NCBI GenBank assembly: GCA_023664185.1
Contig: JAMPGA010000003.1
Span: forward strand, 62,001 to 126,000
Origin: Muribaculaceae bacterium
Lineage (GTDB): Bacteria; Bacteroidota; Bacteroidia; Bacteroidales; Muribaculaceae
Length of the DNA: 64,000 nucleotides
Direction of reading: 5' to 3'
In this document: positions 33,627 through 41,867 of the stretch, piece after piece
Position numbering within the stretch: position 1 is the stretch's first letter
Layout of the letters: the number at the start of each line of letters is the position of its first letter
Made by a program: the position numbers and the translations under genes
Notes under the pieces: generated by a model
Database searches by the model: none
Told to the model about the DNA's origin: nothing
The model's input: only the letters and a program-made list of their open reading frames with translations

Positions 33627-34951
33627 CCCACAAGAACTGTGCCATATGAGAATCCGGCGGCCAGCATAACGGGAAATGTCATCCCGTAATATCCCGTCAT
33701 CTCAATCACTATGAAAATAGCCATCAGTGGGGCATGGATCACACCGGCCATGACACCAGCCATAGCGCTTACAGCAAAATTGTTGACAGGCAGTCCAAGC
33801 CCGCAGAGGTCGTTGAAGCCACCTGCAAAAAACATTCCAGCCATACATCCGGCAAATAGTGTAGGAGCGAAATCTCCCGCCACACCACCTCCGCTATTCG
33901 AGGATATGCAGGCCATCGGCTTTGCCAAAGCCACTCCCAGACAAACCATGACTGCAAGCGTAAGATCGGGAGCTATACCCTGGCGATTGAAAATGCTGTA
34001 ACGTATCAGTGCATCGGTATCGCCGTCGATAATACTGGCCATCGTGGAATACCCTTCGCCATATAATGCGGGAAAAGCAAACAGAAGCACAGCTAAAATG
34101 GCACCGGAGAATAAAGCCGTAAGCCAGCGGTTGCCTATCTTGTTGAAAATGTGTCTGAGAATACGACCTATGTAGGTGTAGTAGAGAGAATAAATGCCAC
34201 ACACTACACCAAGCAACATGATCCATCCGCTCATCTTCGGGTCGAACATCTGCACATGCGTCAATGGCACATCAAGAGTGAATCCGGTGAGAGCATAGCA
34301 GCTCATGCCAGCCACAAGACAAGCCACAATCAGGGCTATCAAAGGCACTGTGGCCATCTCCATACCCATCACCTCAACAGTAAACAACACTCCACCTATT
34401 GGAGCTTTGAAGATAGCGGCTATGCCCGCACCGGCACCACATCCAATCATGATACGCATCAGTCGGGATGGCAGACCGAATCGTCGGGCAAGATAGCTGC
34501 CAAACGATGCTCCAGAAGTGGCTATAGGTCCTTCGGCTCCGGCCGAGCCACCAAACCCCAGAGTGAAGACCGAAGCCACAAGAGGCCCCCATGAAAACAC
34601 TCCTGGAATATGGTAATTGCCTGCCTTCAGCATTCCCTCCACCTTGTCGGTGCCATGCTCAAGATTGCGTCGAGCCACATATTTCTGAAATGCCACGGCA
34701 AGTAGAATTCCCACGACCGGAATCATCAAAAGAGCCCAGTTGGGATGATCGGGCCTCAGATGCCCCACCAGAAACAAAGAAACCCCCTTAATAGCACCCT
34801 TCAGCACAAAGGCTGTAACGCCGAGAAGCATGCCCATTGCTCCGGCCAACGCAAACAGCGAAATGGCCGGAGGAAGTGGCCCAAGCCTCCAATCGTCGGG
34901 AGTCTGGGGCAAGGATGTGTGATGATTTGATGTCGGATCAAGCGTTGCCAT
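33593..34951 (-). CDS. ClC-type chloride channel or H+/Cl- antiporter
   Basis: 452 aa, about 10-12 hydrophobic segments. ClC motifs: G-G-S-A-G-A-E-G-P (about residue 130, with the gating Glu), G-A-G-I-A-A-I-F-K-A-P-I-G-G-V-L-F, and G-G-V-A-G-D-F-A-P-T-L-F (the G-x-F-x-P anion-site loop). No CBS domains. The gating Glu is kept, which allows antiport; channel or antiporter cannot be decided from what I see. The last ten residues (K-S-L-S-H-N-I-C-Q-R) and the stop come from repeat copy C, as with the facing coaE. Monocistronic; a -7-like TAATTTTG lies on the minus strand at 34980-34973, without a good -33 element. Confidence 0.93.
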   Translation of the reverse strand: MATLDPTSNHHTSLPQTPDDWRLGPLPPAISLFALAGAMGMLLGVTAFVLKGAIKGVSLFLVGHLRPDHPNWALLMIPVVGILLAVAFQKYVARRNLEHGTDKVEGMLKAGNYHIPGVFSWGPLVASVFTLGFGGSAGAEGPIATSGASFGSYLARRFGLPSRLMRIMIGCGAGAGIAAIFKAPIGGVLFTVEVMGMEMATVPLIALIVACLVAGMSCYALTGFTLDVPLTHVQMFDPKMSGWIMLLGVVCGIYSLYYTYIGRILRHIFNKIGNRWLTALFSGAILAVLLFAFPALYGEGYSTMASIIDGDTDALIRYSIFNRQGIAPDLTLAVMVCLGVALAKPMACISSNSGGGVAGDFAPTLFAGCMAGMFFAGGFNDLCGLGLPVNNFAVSAMAGVMAGVIHAPLMAIFIVIEMTGYYGMTFPVMLAAGFSYGTVLVGKSLSHNICQR

Positions 34952-35037
34952 ACTTCATTAACAAATCATGACCAAAATTAAGAATCACATTATAGTTAAA
35001 ACATGTTAATATGCCCATCAAATACCTCTAAAATACA

Positions 35038-35045
35038 TAACTTTG
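35038..35045 (+). promoter_or_regulatory. -7 box for the first secreted-tail gene
   Basis: TAACTTTG, 66 nt before the ATG at 35111; -33 element not evident. Confidence 0.4.
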
Positions 35046-35110
35046 TAACAGTGGAAACTCAGAAATATAATTCATCACAAACACATACATTAACCTTAAA
35101 CCAATCGAGT

Positions 35111-35797
35111 ATGAAAAAAATCTTTACTCTTCTTACTCTGGCCGCTATGGCCTTCTCAGCTTCGGCTACCGATGTTTATTCATGGAAATCGGACGCCGGC
35201 ACAGTAACTGAAGTTGGCGGAAAAGCCACCCACGAGAACGGCGACCCCTCGAAGGCAAATCGCGTCAACTATGCCAACGCCGACAACTACACCATCTGCC
35301 TCAACGGCAAGAAGGCCGATATGGGCGGTGATCCCAGCGACAACGCAGGCTACATCCAGATAGCCCTTGACCAGCCCCTCGAAGCAGGCTGCACCCTCGA
35401 GCTCGCAGGATACCTCAACAAAGGCGAAGAGAAATCAGCCAATGCCTATGTAGTGTTCCTCGACGCTGCCGGCAACACTCTCTCAGACTTCTCTGAAGAA
35501 GAGAGCTATCCCGACTATGTTCTCAACCCCGAGCAGGTGCCCGGCGTGCACAACATCGCTGCTCCCGAAGGCTGCAAAACCATCCGCATGACTCGCAACC
35601 AGGCTCAGACCAACGTGTTCCTCATCACCGTTAAGGTGACTAAGGAAGGTGGCAACTCAGGCATCGCCGATGTTGTAGCCGCAGAAAACGCTCCTGTTGA
35701 ATACTTCAATCTTCAGGGTGTGCGCGTAGAGAACCCCGCAAACGGCCTCTACATCCGTCGTCAGGGCTCAACCGTCACCAAAGTTATGGTGAAATAA
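35111..35797 (+). CDS. Secreted protein with Por/T9SS-like C-terminal tail (1)
   Basis: 228 aa from the ATG at 35111. The frame is open back to 35003, but the signal peptide MKKIFTLLTLAAMAFSASA begins here. The mature N-terminal part (about 160 aa; D-V-Y-S-W-K-S-D-A-G-T-V-T-E-V-G-G-K-A) is rich in Gly, Asn and Asp, beta-like, and unrecognised. The last 45 residues (from G-I-A-D-V-V, with E-Y-F-N-L-Q-G-V-R-V-E-N-P, G-L-Y-I-R-R-Q-G and K-V-M-V-K) follow the pattern of the Por secretion (T9SS type A) sorting domain, with its Y-(N/D)-L-x-G-x-x-V, G-x-Y-I and final K-V-x-V-K strands. This would export and possibly anchor the protein at the cell surface. The tail is nearly identical to that of the next gene. 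Confidence 0.72.
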   Translation: MKKIFTLLTLAAMAFSASATDVYSWKSDAGTVTEVGGKATHENGDPSKANRVNYANADNYTICLNGKKADMGGDPSDNAGYIQIALDQPLEAGCTLELAGYLNKGEEKSANAYVVFLDAAGNTLSDFSEEESYPDYVLNPEQVPGVHNIAAPEGCKTIRMTRNQAQTNVFLITVKVTKEGGNSGIADVVAAENAPVEYFNLQGVRVENPANGLYIRRQGSTVTKVMVK

Positions 35798-35824
35798 TCA
35801 GAGTAACTTCACAGAACCATCATG

Positions 35825-35856
35825 CTCCGACGCCTACAGGGTGTCGGAGTTTTTTT
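35825..35856 (+). terminator. Intrinsic terminator
   Basis: CTCCGAC and GTCGGAG enclose an 11-nt loop, followed by seven T. Confidence 0.9.
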
Positions 35857-35876
35857 GATAAATTTTAACAAAAAAA

Positions 35877-35907
35877 TTTGTTGTTTATAAAAAAATCAAT
35901 ACCTTTG
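35877..35907 (+). promoter_or_regulatory. Promoter for the second secreted-tail gene
   Basis: TTTG (35877-35880), 19 nt, TACCTTTG (35900-35907). Full consensus; the leader is about 75 nt. Confidence 0.7.
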
Positions 35908-35986
35908 CAAGGGTATTTCGGAAAGGTTATCTAATCTTTCCCTCTTCTAATCTTAAACTATTCACCATTTATCCAAAACAATCTGT

Positions 35987-36778
35987 ATGAAGAAAATTTT
36001 TACTCTTCTTGCTGTTGCCGCACTGGCAGTTTCTGCTAAGGCAGAAGTTAAGACAGTCGATGTGACTGTTACATGGCCCATGGCCAAGGCTGTAGAAACA
36101 GGCGAAACCAACGAGGACGGAACTCCCAAGATAGCCTACGAGATGGATCTCACTCCCGTGGTCACCGAAGGTCTCTCTACCTATCTCACTGTTGGAGAAC
36201 CTACTCTCGGTGCAAATCTCAAATGGGGTACACCCCGTAAGACTCAGGACATGGTCGAAGCTCTTGTTCAGCCCCTTGAGCAGGTAAAAGAGGCCACCGA
36301 TGGTCACTCACTATCATTCAAGCTTGCAGCCAACGCCGGCTACACCTTCGAGCCCACAAGCCTTACATTCCAGGCTAATGTTATTGGTACTAGCGGTGGT
36401 TACTACAACCTCTCATACACCTTCGGTGGTGACCCCGTTACCCTCACAGAGGGCTTCCACCCCAACCGTAACAATGAGGAAAACGGCTACTACAGCAATG
36501 AGTCATATGCTCTCAGCGGAGCTGCTTCTGCCAATCCTCTTGAGGTTACATTCATGATCTACAGCCTTGCTGATAACAAGCAGATGGGCTTTGCCAACGT
36601 TACCATCGCAGGTAAGCTCACCGGCGACATCGACCTCTCAGGCATCGCCGACGTTGTTGCCACAGAGAACGCTCCCGTTGAATACTTCAACCTCCAGGGT
36701 GTGCGCGTAGAGAACCCCGCAAACGGTCTCTACATCCGTCGTCAGGGCGCTACCGTAAGCAAAGTGCTGGTTAAGTAA
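35987..36778 (+). CDS. Secreted protein with Por/T9SS-like C-terminal tail (2)
   Basis: 263 aa with signal peptide MKKIFTLLAVAALAVSAKA. The central region (about residues 20-215: V-K-T-V-D-V-T-V-T-W-P-M, later S-F-K-L-A-A-N-A-G-Y-T-F-E-P-T-S-L-T-F) looks like an all-beta domain, unlike the mature part of its neighbour. The C-terminal 45 residues match those of the gene at 35111 at all but a few positions, and the DNA is nearly identical over the same stretch. This indicates tail duplication or gene conversion onto unrelated bodies. Own promoter and terminator, so expressed separately. Export by T9SS is inference from the tail; no por genes are in the window. Confidence 0.72.
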   Translation: MKKIFTLLAVAALAVSAKAEVKTVDVTVTWPMAKAVETGETNEDGTPKIAYEMDLTPVVTEGLSTYLTVGEPTLGANLKWGTPRKTQDMVEALVQPLEQVKEATDGHSLSFKLAANAGYTFEPTSLTFQANVIGTSGGYYNLSYTFGGDPVTLTEGFHPNRNNEENGYYSNESYALSGAASANPLEVTFMIYSLADNKQMGFANVTIAGKLTGDIDLSGIADVVATENAPVEYFNLQGVRVENPANGLYIRRQGATVSKVLVK

Positions 36779-36804
36779 TCAACTCCCACTAACGAATCTA
36801 CAAG

Positions 36805-36840
36805 AAAGAGTCGGACTCCAAAGTCCGGCTCTTTCATTTT
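36805..36840 (+). terminator. Intrinsic terminator
   Basis: AAAGAGTCGGACT and AGTCCGGCTCTTT (one mismatch) enclose a 4-nt loop, followed by CATTTTTATTT. Confidence 0.85.
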
Positions 36841-36872
36841 TATTTAGATTTATTATAAAACCATTCCGAATT

Positions 36873-36920
36873 ATGATGCGTTTTTAGTTGTAACTAACTA
36901 ACTAACTAAAAACGCAACAT
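36873..36920 (+). promoter_or_regulatory. Palindromic leader directly before the 76-aa gene
   Basis: ATGATGCGTTTTTAGTT (36873-36889) and AACTAAAAACGCAACAT (36904-36920) pair at 16 of 17 positions around a loop made of tandem AACT units. The hairpin ends one base before the start codon (36922), so it could mask the initiation site or serve as a dyad operator. No TAnnTTTG promoter is visible near it. Confidence 0.6.
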
Positions 36921-36921
36921 T

Positions 36922-37152
36922 ATGGATATACAGAACATTCTCTCGCAGCTCATCTCAAAGTTTGGCAACAACTTTGATATCACCGCCGTGACCGAACATC
37001 TCAAGGGTATGGACACCGGCAACCTCTCTATCACCGAAATCATCGAAAAGGTAAAAGGCGCCGGCCTGATCGGCGACCTTGACGGCGACGGCGTACAGGA
37101 AAGTGCCATTGAAGAAATCAAAGGCAAAATCGGCAGCCTGTTTGGAAAATGA
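36922..37152 (+). CDS. Small protein with an EF-hand-like loop
   Basis: 76 aa, not recognised. It is mostly amphipathic helices, with D-I-Q-N-I-L-S-Q-L-I-S-K-F near the start and E-I-I-E-K-V-K-G-A-G-L-I-G in the middle. Then comes D-L-D-G-D-G-V-Q-E-S, an EF-hand or dockerin-like acidic loop (D-x-D-x-D-G-x-x-x), and a final helix A-I-E-E-I-K-G-K-I-G-S-L-F. A single EF-hand-like loop suggests Ca2+ binding, but that is inference. It stands alone between a palindromic leader and a perfect two-way terminator, so it has its own transcript. The size, clear boundaries and sensible composition support a real gene. Confidence 0.7.
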   Translation: MDIQNILSQLISKFGNNFDITAVTEHLKGMDTGNLSITEIIEKVKGAGLIGDLDGDGVQESAIEEIKGKIGSLFGK

Positions 37153-37177
37153 CCGTAGCATTAAGAATGCTATTAGT

Positions 37178-37214
37178 AAACAGTAAACCGCCTCTTTGAG
37201 GCGGTTTACTGTTT
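37178..37214. terminator. Two-way terminator
   Basis: AAACAGTAAACCGCCTC and GAGGCGGTTTACTGTTT are exact complements (17 bp) with a 3-nt loop, between the 76-aa gene and convergent carB. Confidence 0.92.
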
Positions 37215-37236
37215 ATATCTTAACCTTATAAAGGGC

Positions 37237-40200
37237 TTAATACTCGTCCCAGCTCTTTATCTCTATTGAGTCGAGGGGATGGGTGGTGAAGGCGTCGATA
37301 TAGGCCGAGGCCAGACGTGCGTTAGTGAGCAGAGGGATATTTAGGTCGATAGCTGCACGGCGTATCTTGTATCCGTTTGTCAGCTCGGCTGCGGTGAAAT
37401 TCTTGGGTATGTTCACCACCATATCTACCCTGTGTTCGTGGAGCAGGTCGATGGCCTGGGGCTGCATATCGGGCTGTGAGGGCCAGTAGACGCGAATGGC
37501 GGGTATGCCATTGTCGTTGAGATAGGCATGTGTGCCACCGGTGGCATATATTGTATAACCGCGGTTGGCCAGCTCGTGGGCTGCGTCCAGGAGATCGGCT
37601 TTCTGTTTGGCTGTGCCGGTCGACATGAGGATAGCCTTTGAGGGAACACGGTTGCCCACAGAGATCATAGCCTTGATGAGAGCCTCGGATGAATCATTGC
37701 CTATACACCCAACCTCACCGGTCGAAGCCATGTCGACACCCAGCACGGGGTCTGCACCCTGCAGACGCGAGAAGCTGAACTGCGAAGCCTTGATGCCGAC
37801 ATAGTCGAGGTCGAAGGCGTTCTTGGAGGGCTTTTCGGGCTTAAGGCCGAGCATAACCTGTGTGGCCAGGTCTATAAAGTTGATCTTAAGCACCTTCGAC
37901 ACGAACGGGAACGAACGCGATGCTCGCAGATTGCACTCTATCACCTTGATATCGTTGTTCTTGGCAAGGAACTGGATGTTGAACGGGCCTGAAATCTCAA
38001 GAGCCTTGGCTATCTGGCGCGATATCTTGCGAATGCGACGCATGGTCTCCACATAGAGCTTCTGAGGCGGGAATTGTATGGTGGCATCGCCTGAATGCAC
38101 GCCGGCATATTCTATATGCTCGGAAATGGCGTAGGCTATGATCTCGCCGTTGTCGGCCACAGCATCCATCTCTATCTCCTTGGCCGACGATATGAACTGC
38201 GAAACCACCACAGGATGCTGCTTTGACACATTGGCAGCGAGACGCAGGAAGCGTGTCAGCTGATCCTGATTGTGGCAAACGTTCATAGCAGCGCCCGAAA
38301 GCACATAGCTGGGACGCACCAGCACCGGGAAACCTACCTCGGCAATGAATCCGTTGATATCCTCGAGGCTTGTGAGCTCGCGCCAGCGCGGCTGGTCGAT
38401 GCCCAGACGGTCGAGCATGGCCGAGAACTTATTGCGGTCTTCGGCGTTATCTATACATTTTGCCGATGTGCCGAGTATGTTTACCCCCTGTTCGTCGAGA
38501 CGTGTCGCCAGGTTGTTGGGTATCTGTCCACCCACCGAGAGGATGGTGCCATGGGGCTGCTCAAGCTCCAATATATCCATGACACGCTCAAATGTGAGCT
38601 CGTCAAAGTAGAGGCGATCGCAGATGTCATAGTCGGTGGAAACGGTCTCGGGATTATAATTGATCATAACCGAGCGCCATCCCTGTTTCTTCACTGTTAG
38701 CAGCGCGTTGACCGAGCACCAGTCAAACTCTACCGACGATCCGATGCGGTAGGCTCCCGAACCGAGCACCACAATGGAACGATGGTCGTGGAGATAATTG
38801 ACATCGTTTTCCGAACCGTTGTAGGTGAGATACAGATAGTTGGTCTGAGCCGGATATTCGGCGCCAAGAGTGTCGATCTGTTTTACCACTGGGATTATGC
38901 CAAGACTCTTGCGATAGGCACGCACCTGAAGCAGAGCCTTTTCGGCCTCGGTCATATCTTTCTGGAGCACCTCGCGGGCTATCTGGAAATCGCTGAATCC
39001 CTGCTCTTTTGCCTGGCGGAGCAGTGTGGCGGGGAGCGACTCTATCTCGTTGTACTGGCGCAGCTCGGAAGCTGTGTTCACTATGTTCTGCAGTCTGTAC
39101 AGGAACCAGCGGTCGATCTTGGTGAGATTGTGTATCTGTTCTATGGTATAGCCCTTAAACATAGCCTGAGCTATGGCAAGGATGCGCTTGTCGGTAGGCT
39201 CTTTTAGAGCATGTTCAAGTTCGGGCAGATCGTGCTGATTGTTGCCCACAAAACCGTGCATACCCTGGCCTATCATGCGCAGGCCCTTCTGTATGGCCTC
39301 CTCAAACGTGCGGCCGATGGCCATAACCTCGCCAACTGACTTCATCGACGAGCCGATCTCACGGCGCACACCGTGGAATTTGCCCAGGTCCCAGCGAGGG
39401 ATCTTACATACCACATAGTCGAGGGCAGGCTCGAAGAAAGCCGAAGTCACCTTGGTAACCGAGTTCTTCAGATCGAACAATCCATAGCCCAGGCCAAGTT
39501 TGGCTGCCACAAAAGCCAAGGGATAGCCAGTGGCTTTAGATGCCAGAGCCGACGAACGGCTGAGACGGGCATTCACCTCAATGACACGGTAATCCATCGA
39601 AGCGGGGTCGAAGGCATACTGCACGTTACACTCGCCCACGATGCCTATATGACGAATTATTTTGATGGCAAGCTTGCGCAGCCAGTGGTAATCTTCGTTT
39701 GAAAGAGTCTGCGAGGGAGCCACAACAATCGACTCGCCGGTGTGGATACCCAGAGGGTCGAAGTTTTCCATGTTGCAGACGGTGATACAGTTGTCAAAGC
39801 GGTCGCGCACCACTTCATATTCCACCTCTTTCCAACCCTTGAGCGATTTCTCGACAAGCACCTGAGGCGAGAATGCCAGAGCCTTCTCAACGAGCGAAAC
39901 CAGCTCCTCTTCATTGTCGCAGAAGCCCGATCCGAGTCCACCGAGGGCATATGCCGCACGGACTATCACGGGATATCCCAGATCGGAAGCTGCGCGTATG
40001 GCATCGTCAACCGTGTTGACGGCCTCGCTCTTGATGGTCTTTATATCGATTTCGTCGAGTTTCTTCACAAAGAGCTCGCGGTCCTCGGTGTCCATGATGG
40101 CCTGAACCGGAGTGCCGAGCACCTCCACATTATATCTGTCGAGCACACCCGAGCGAAAGAGCTCCACGCCGCAGTTGAGCGCGGTCTGTCCGCCAAAGGC

Positions 40201-40461
40201 CAGCAATATACCATCGGGGCGCTCCTTGGCAATCACCTTTTCTACAAAATAAGGTGTCACCGGCAGGAAATATATCTTGTCGGCAAACCCCTCGGAGGTC
40301 TGCACAGTGGCGATATTCGGGTTTATGAGCACCGTGGTAATCCCCTCTTCCTTCATGGCTTTCAGAGCCTGGGAACCGGAATAATCAAACTCGCCGGCCT
40401 CGCCTATTTTGAGCGCACCGCTGCCGAGCAGGAGTACTTTCTTGATGTTTTCGTTACGCAT
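37237..40461 (-). CDS. carB: Carbamoyl-phosphate synthase large subunit
   Basis: 1074 aa, the usual length. Two homologous ATP-grasp halves each open with a K-V-L-L-L-G-S-G-A-L-K-I-G-E-A-G-E-F-D type motif (residue 9 on; second copy I-V-V-L-G-S-G-A-Y-R-I-G-S-S-V-E-F-D-W-C near 570). A-Y-A-L-G-G-L-G-S-G lies in the first half and S-Y-V-L-S-G-A-A-M-N-V in the second. The C-terminal MGS-like allosteric domain begins near residue 945 (I-L-M-S-T-G-T-A-K-Q-K). It makes carbamoyl phosphate for pyrimidines and arginine, using ammonia channelled from CarA. It follows carA by 28 nt on the same strand. Pyrimidine genes pyrK-pyrD are also in this window but 15 kb away. Confidence 0.98.
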   Translation of the reverse strand: MRNENIKKVLLLGSGALKIGEAGEFDYSGSQALKAMKEEGITTVLINPNIATVQTSEGFADKIYFLPVTPYFVEKVIAKERPDGILLAFGGQTALNCGVELFRSGVLDRYNVEVLGTPVQAIMDTEDRELFVKKLDEIDIKTIKSEAVNTVDDAIRAASDLGYPVIVRAAYALGGLGSGFCDNEEELVSLVEKALAFSPQVLVEKSLKGWKEVEYEVVRDRFDNCITVCNMENFDPLGIHTGESIVVAPSQTLSNEDYHWLRKLAIKIIRHIGIVGECNVQYAFDPASMDYRVIEVNARLSRSSALASKATGYPLAFVAAKLGLGYGLFDLKNSVTKVTSAFFEPALDYVVCKIPRWDLGKFHGVRREIGSSMKSVGEVMAIGRTFEEAIQKGLRMIGQGMHGFVGNNQHDLPELEHALKEPTDKRILAIAQAMFKGYTIEQIHNLTKIDRWFLYRLQNIVNTASELRQYNEIESLPATLLRQAKEQGFSDFQIAREVLQKDMTEAEKALLQVRAYRKSLGIIPVVKQIDTLGAEYPAQTNYLYLTYNGSENDVNYLHDHRSIVVLGSGAYRIGSSVEFDWCSVNALLTVKKQGWRSVMINYNPETVSTDYDICDRLYFDELTFERVMDILELEQPHGTILSVGGQIPNNLATRLDEQGVNILGTSAKCIDNAEDRNKFSAMLDRLGIDQPRWRELTSLEDINGFIAEVGFPVLVRPSYVLSGAAMNVCHNQDQLTRFLRLAANVSKQHPVVVSQFISSAKEIEMDAVADNGEIIAYAISEHIEYAGVHSGDATIQFPPQKLYVETMRRIRKISRQIAKALEISGPFNIQFLAKNNDIKVIECNLRASRSFPFVSKVLKINFIDLATQVMLGLKPEKPSKNAFDLDYVGIKASQFSFSRLQGADPVLGVDMASTGEVGCIGNDSSEALIKAMISVGNRVPSKAILMSTGTAKQKADLLDAAHELANRGYTIYATGGTHAYLNDNGIPAIRVYWPSQPDMQPQAIDLLHEHRVDMVVNIPKNFTAAELTNGYKIRRAAIDLNIPLLTNARLASAYIDAFTTHPLDSIEIKSWDEY

Positions 40462-40489
40462 GACTGTGTATTTCTGATGGTTGAAGGGA

Positions 40490-41560
40490 TTAAAGCATCG
40501 AGATAAACTCGTCGAAAAGGAATTCAGTGTCTTTGGGGCCGGAGCTTGCCTCAGGGTGGAACTGGGCTGAGAAGAAGGGCTTGGTCTTGTGGCGGATACC
40601 CTCGTTGGTGCCGTCGTTCATGTTTATAAACAGAGGCTCCCAGTCGGAGGGCAGAGTGTCGTTGTCTACAGCAAAACCATGGTTCTGCGAGGTGATGAAA
40701 CACTTCTCCGAATCGGCGCGGCGCACGGGCTGATTGTGAGAACGATGACCGTATTTAAGCTTGTAAGTAGTGGCGCCTGCGGCTTTTGCCAAAAGCTGAT
40801 TGCCCATGCAGATGCCGCAGATAGGCTTGCCTATCTCCATGGCTTTGCGGATCATCTCCACAGCCTCGCCGGCCATGTCTGGATTGCCGGGGCCGTTTGA
40901 AATGAACACGCCATCGTAGGGGATGGTGGTGAAATCATAGTTCCAGGGCACGCGTATCACCTTGACGCCGCGACGTGTGAGACAACGGATTATATTGTGC
41001 TTCACACCGCAGTCCACCAGCACCACAGTCTTTGAGCCATCGCCATGTATCTCAACCTCCTTGCAGCTCACTTTGCCCACAAGGTTCTCCTGGTTCGGAT
41101 CGTAAAACTCTGGCTCTTCGCAACCCTCAATCACGATTTTGCCCAGCATTGATCCATGCTCACGCAGATGCTTTGTGAGGGCTCGGGTGTCTATACCATA
41201 AATGCCGGGTATTTTTTCCTCCTGGAGCCATTGCGACAGCGAGCGGTCGGCCTGCCAGTGTGAATGATCGTAGCTGTAATCCTGTGCCACAATAGCCCGG
41301 GCATGGATATGATCGCTTTCATAATACTCACTGACATCATCTTTTTCTCTGCGCGGGGGCACACCGTAGTTGCCGAGCATTGGATATGTAGTCACAAGTA
41401 TCTGCCCTTCATACGAGGGATCGGTAAGGCTCTCGGGATAGCCTGTCATCGCGGTGTTGAACACTACTTCGCCGGCCGTGGAGGCTTCATGGCCGAAAGA
41501 CTTGCCTTCAAAGGTGGTGCCGTCCTCGAGTATGAGGGTGGCGCGCTTAAACTGTCGCAT
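40490..41560 (-). CDS. carA: Carbamoyl-phosphate synthase small subunit
   Basis: 356 aa. The N-terminal CPSase small domain has L-I-L-E-D-G-T-T-F-E-G-K-S-F-G and G-E-V-V-F-N-T-A-M-T-G-Y-P-E-S-L-T-D-P-S. The C-terminal class I glutamine amidotransferase has the triad Cys251 (G-I-C-M-G-N-Q), His335 and Glu337 (F-H-P-E-A). It hydrolyses glutamine and passes ammonia to CarB. First gene of carAB, with a promoter about 55 nt upstream. Confidence 0.98.
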   Translation of the reverse strand: MRQFKRATLILEDGTTFEGKSFGHEASTAGEVVFNTAMTGYPESLTDPSYEGQILVTTYPMLGNYGVPPRREKDDVSEYYESDHIHARAIVAQDYSYDHSHWQADRSLSQWLQEEKIPGIYGIDTRALTKHLREHGSMLGKIVIEGCEEPEFYDPNQENLVGKVSCKEVEIHGDGSKTVVLVDCGVKHNIIRCLTRRGVKVIRVPWNYDFTTIPYDGVFISNGPGNPDMAGEAVEMIRKAMEIGKPICGICMGNQLLAKAAGATTYKLKYGHRSHNQPVRRADSEKCFITSQNHGFAVDNDTLPSDWEPLFINMNDGTNEGIRHKTKPFFSAQFHPEASSGPKDTEFLFDEFISML

Positions 41561-41614
41561 TCGTTAAGTGGTTCTTTTTGAGCCCTGGGGAGCGGGGCCG
41601 GGTGATTGACTGTG

Positions 41615-41645
41615 CAAAGTTACAAATTTTTCAGCTACCCCGAAA
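41615..41645 (-). promoter_or_regulatory. Promoter for carA-carB
   Basis: Minus strand: TAACTTTG (41622-41615) with TTTCG (41645-41641) upstream as a weak -33 element at about 18 nt. Confidence 0.5.
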
Positions 41646-41867
41646 CTTTTTTACCTCTTGTTTGTTTCATATAAAAGAGTTTCTTTGATATCGTGGCATC
41701 AGAAGTGTTTAACAATGTTAATTTCATTGAAATCATTCGCCAAATGGTGTGGATTTGAAAATAAATCATTACCTTTGGTGTGCAACTTTCAATGATGGTT
41801 GTTACGCTTCAAGCTTACCCATATCGCTACCAATTTCTACAACACCTAAAATCAATCAGAGCAAACG

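Noticed and set aside
33430-33645. 71-aa minus-strand frame within repeat copy C
   Set aside because: Again a read-through of the repeat arms, overlapping the ends of two real genes.
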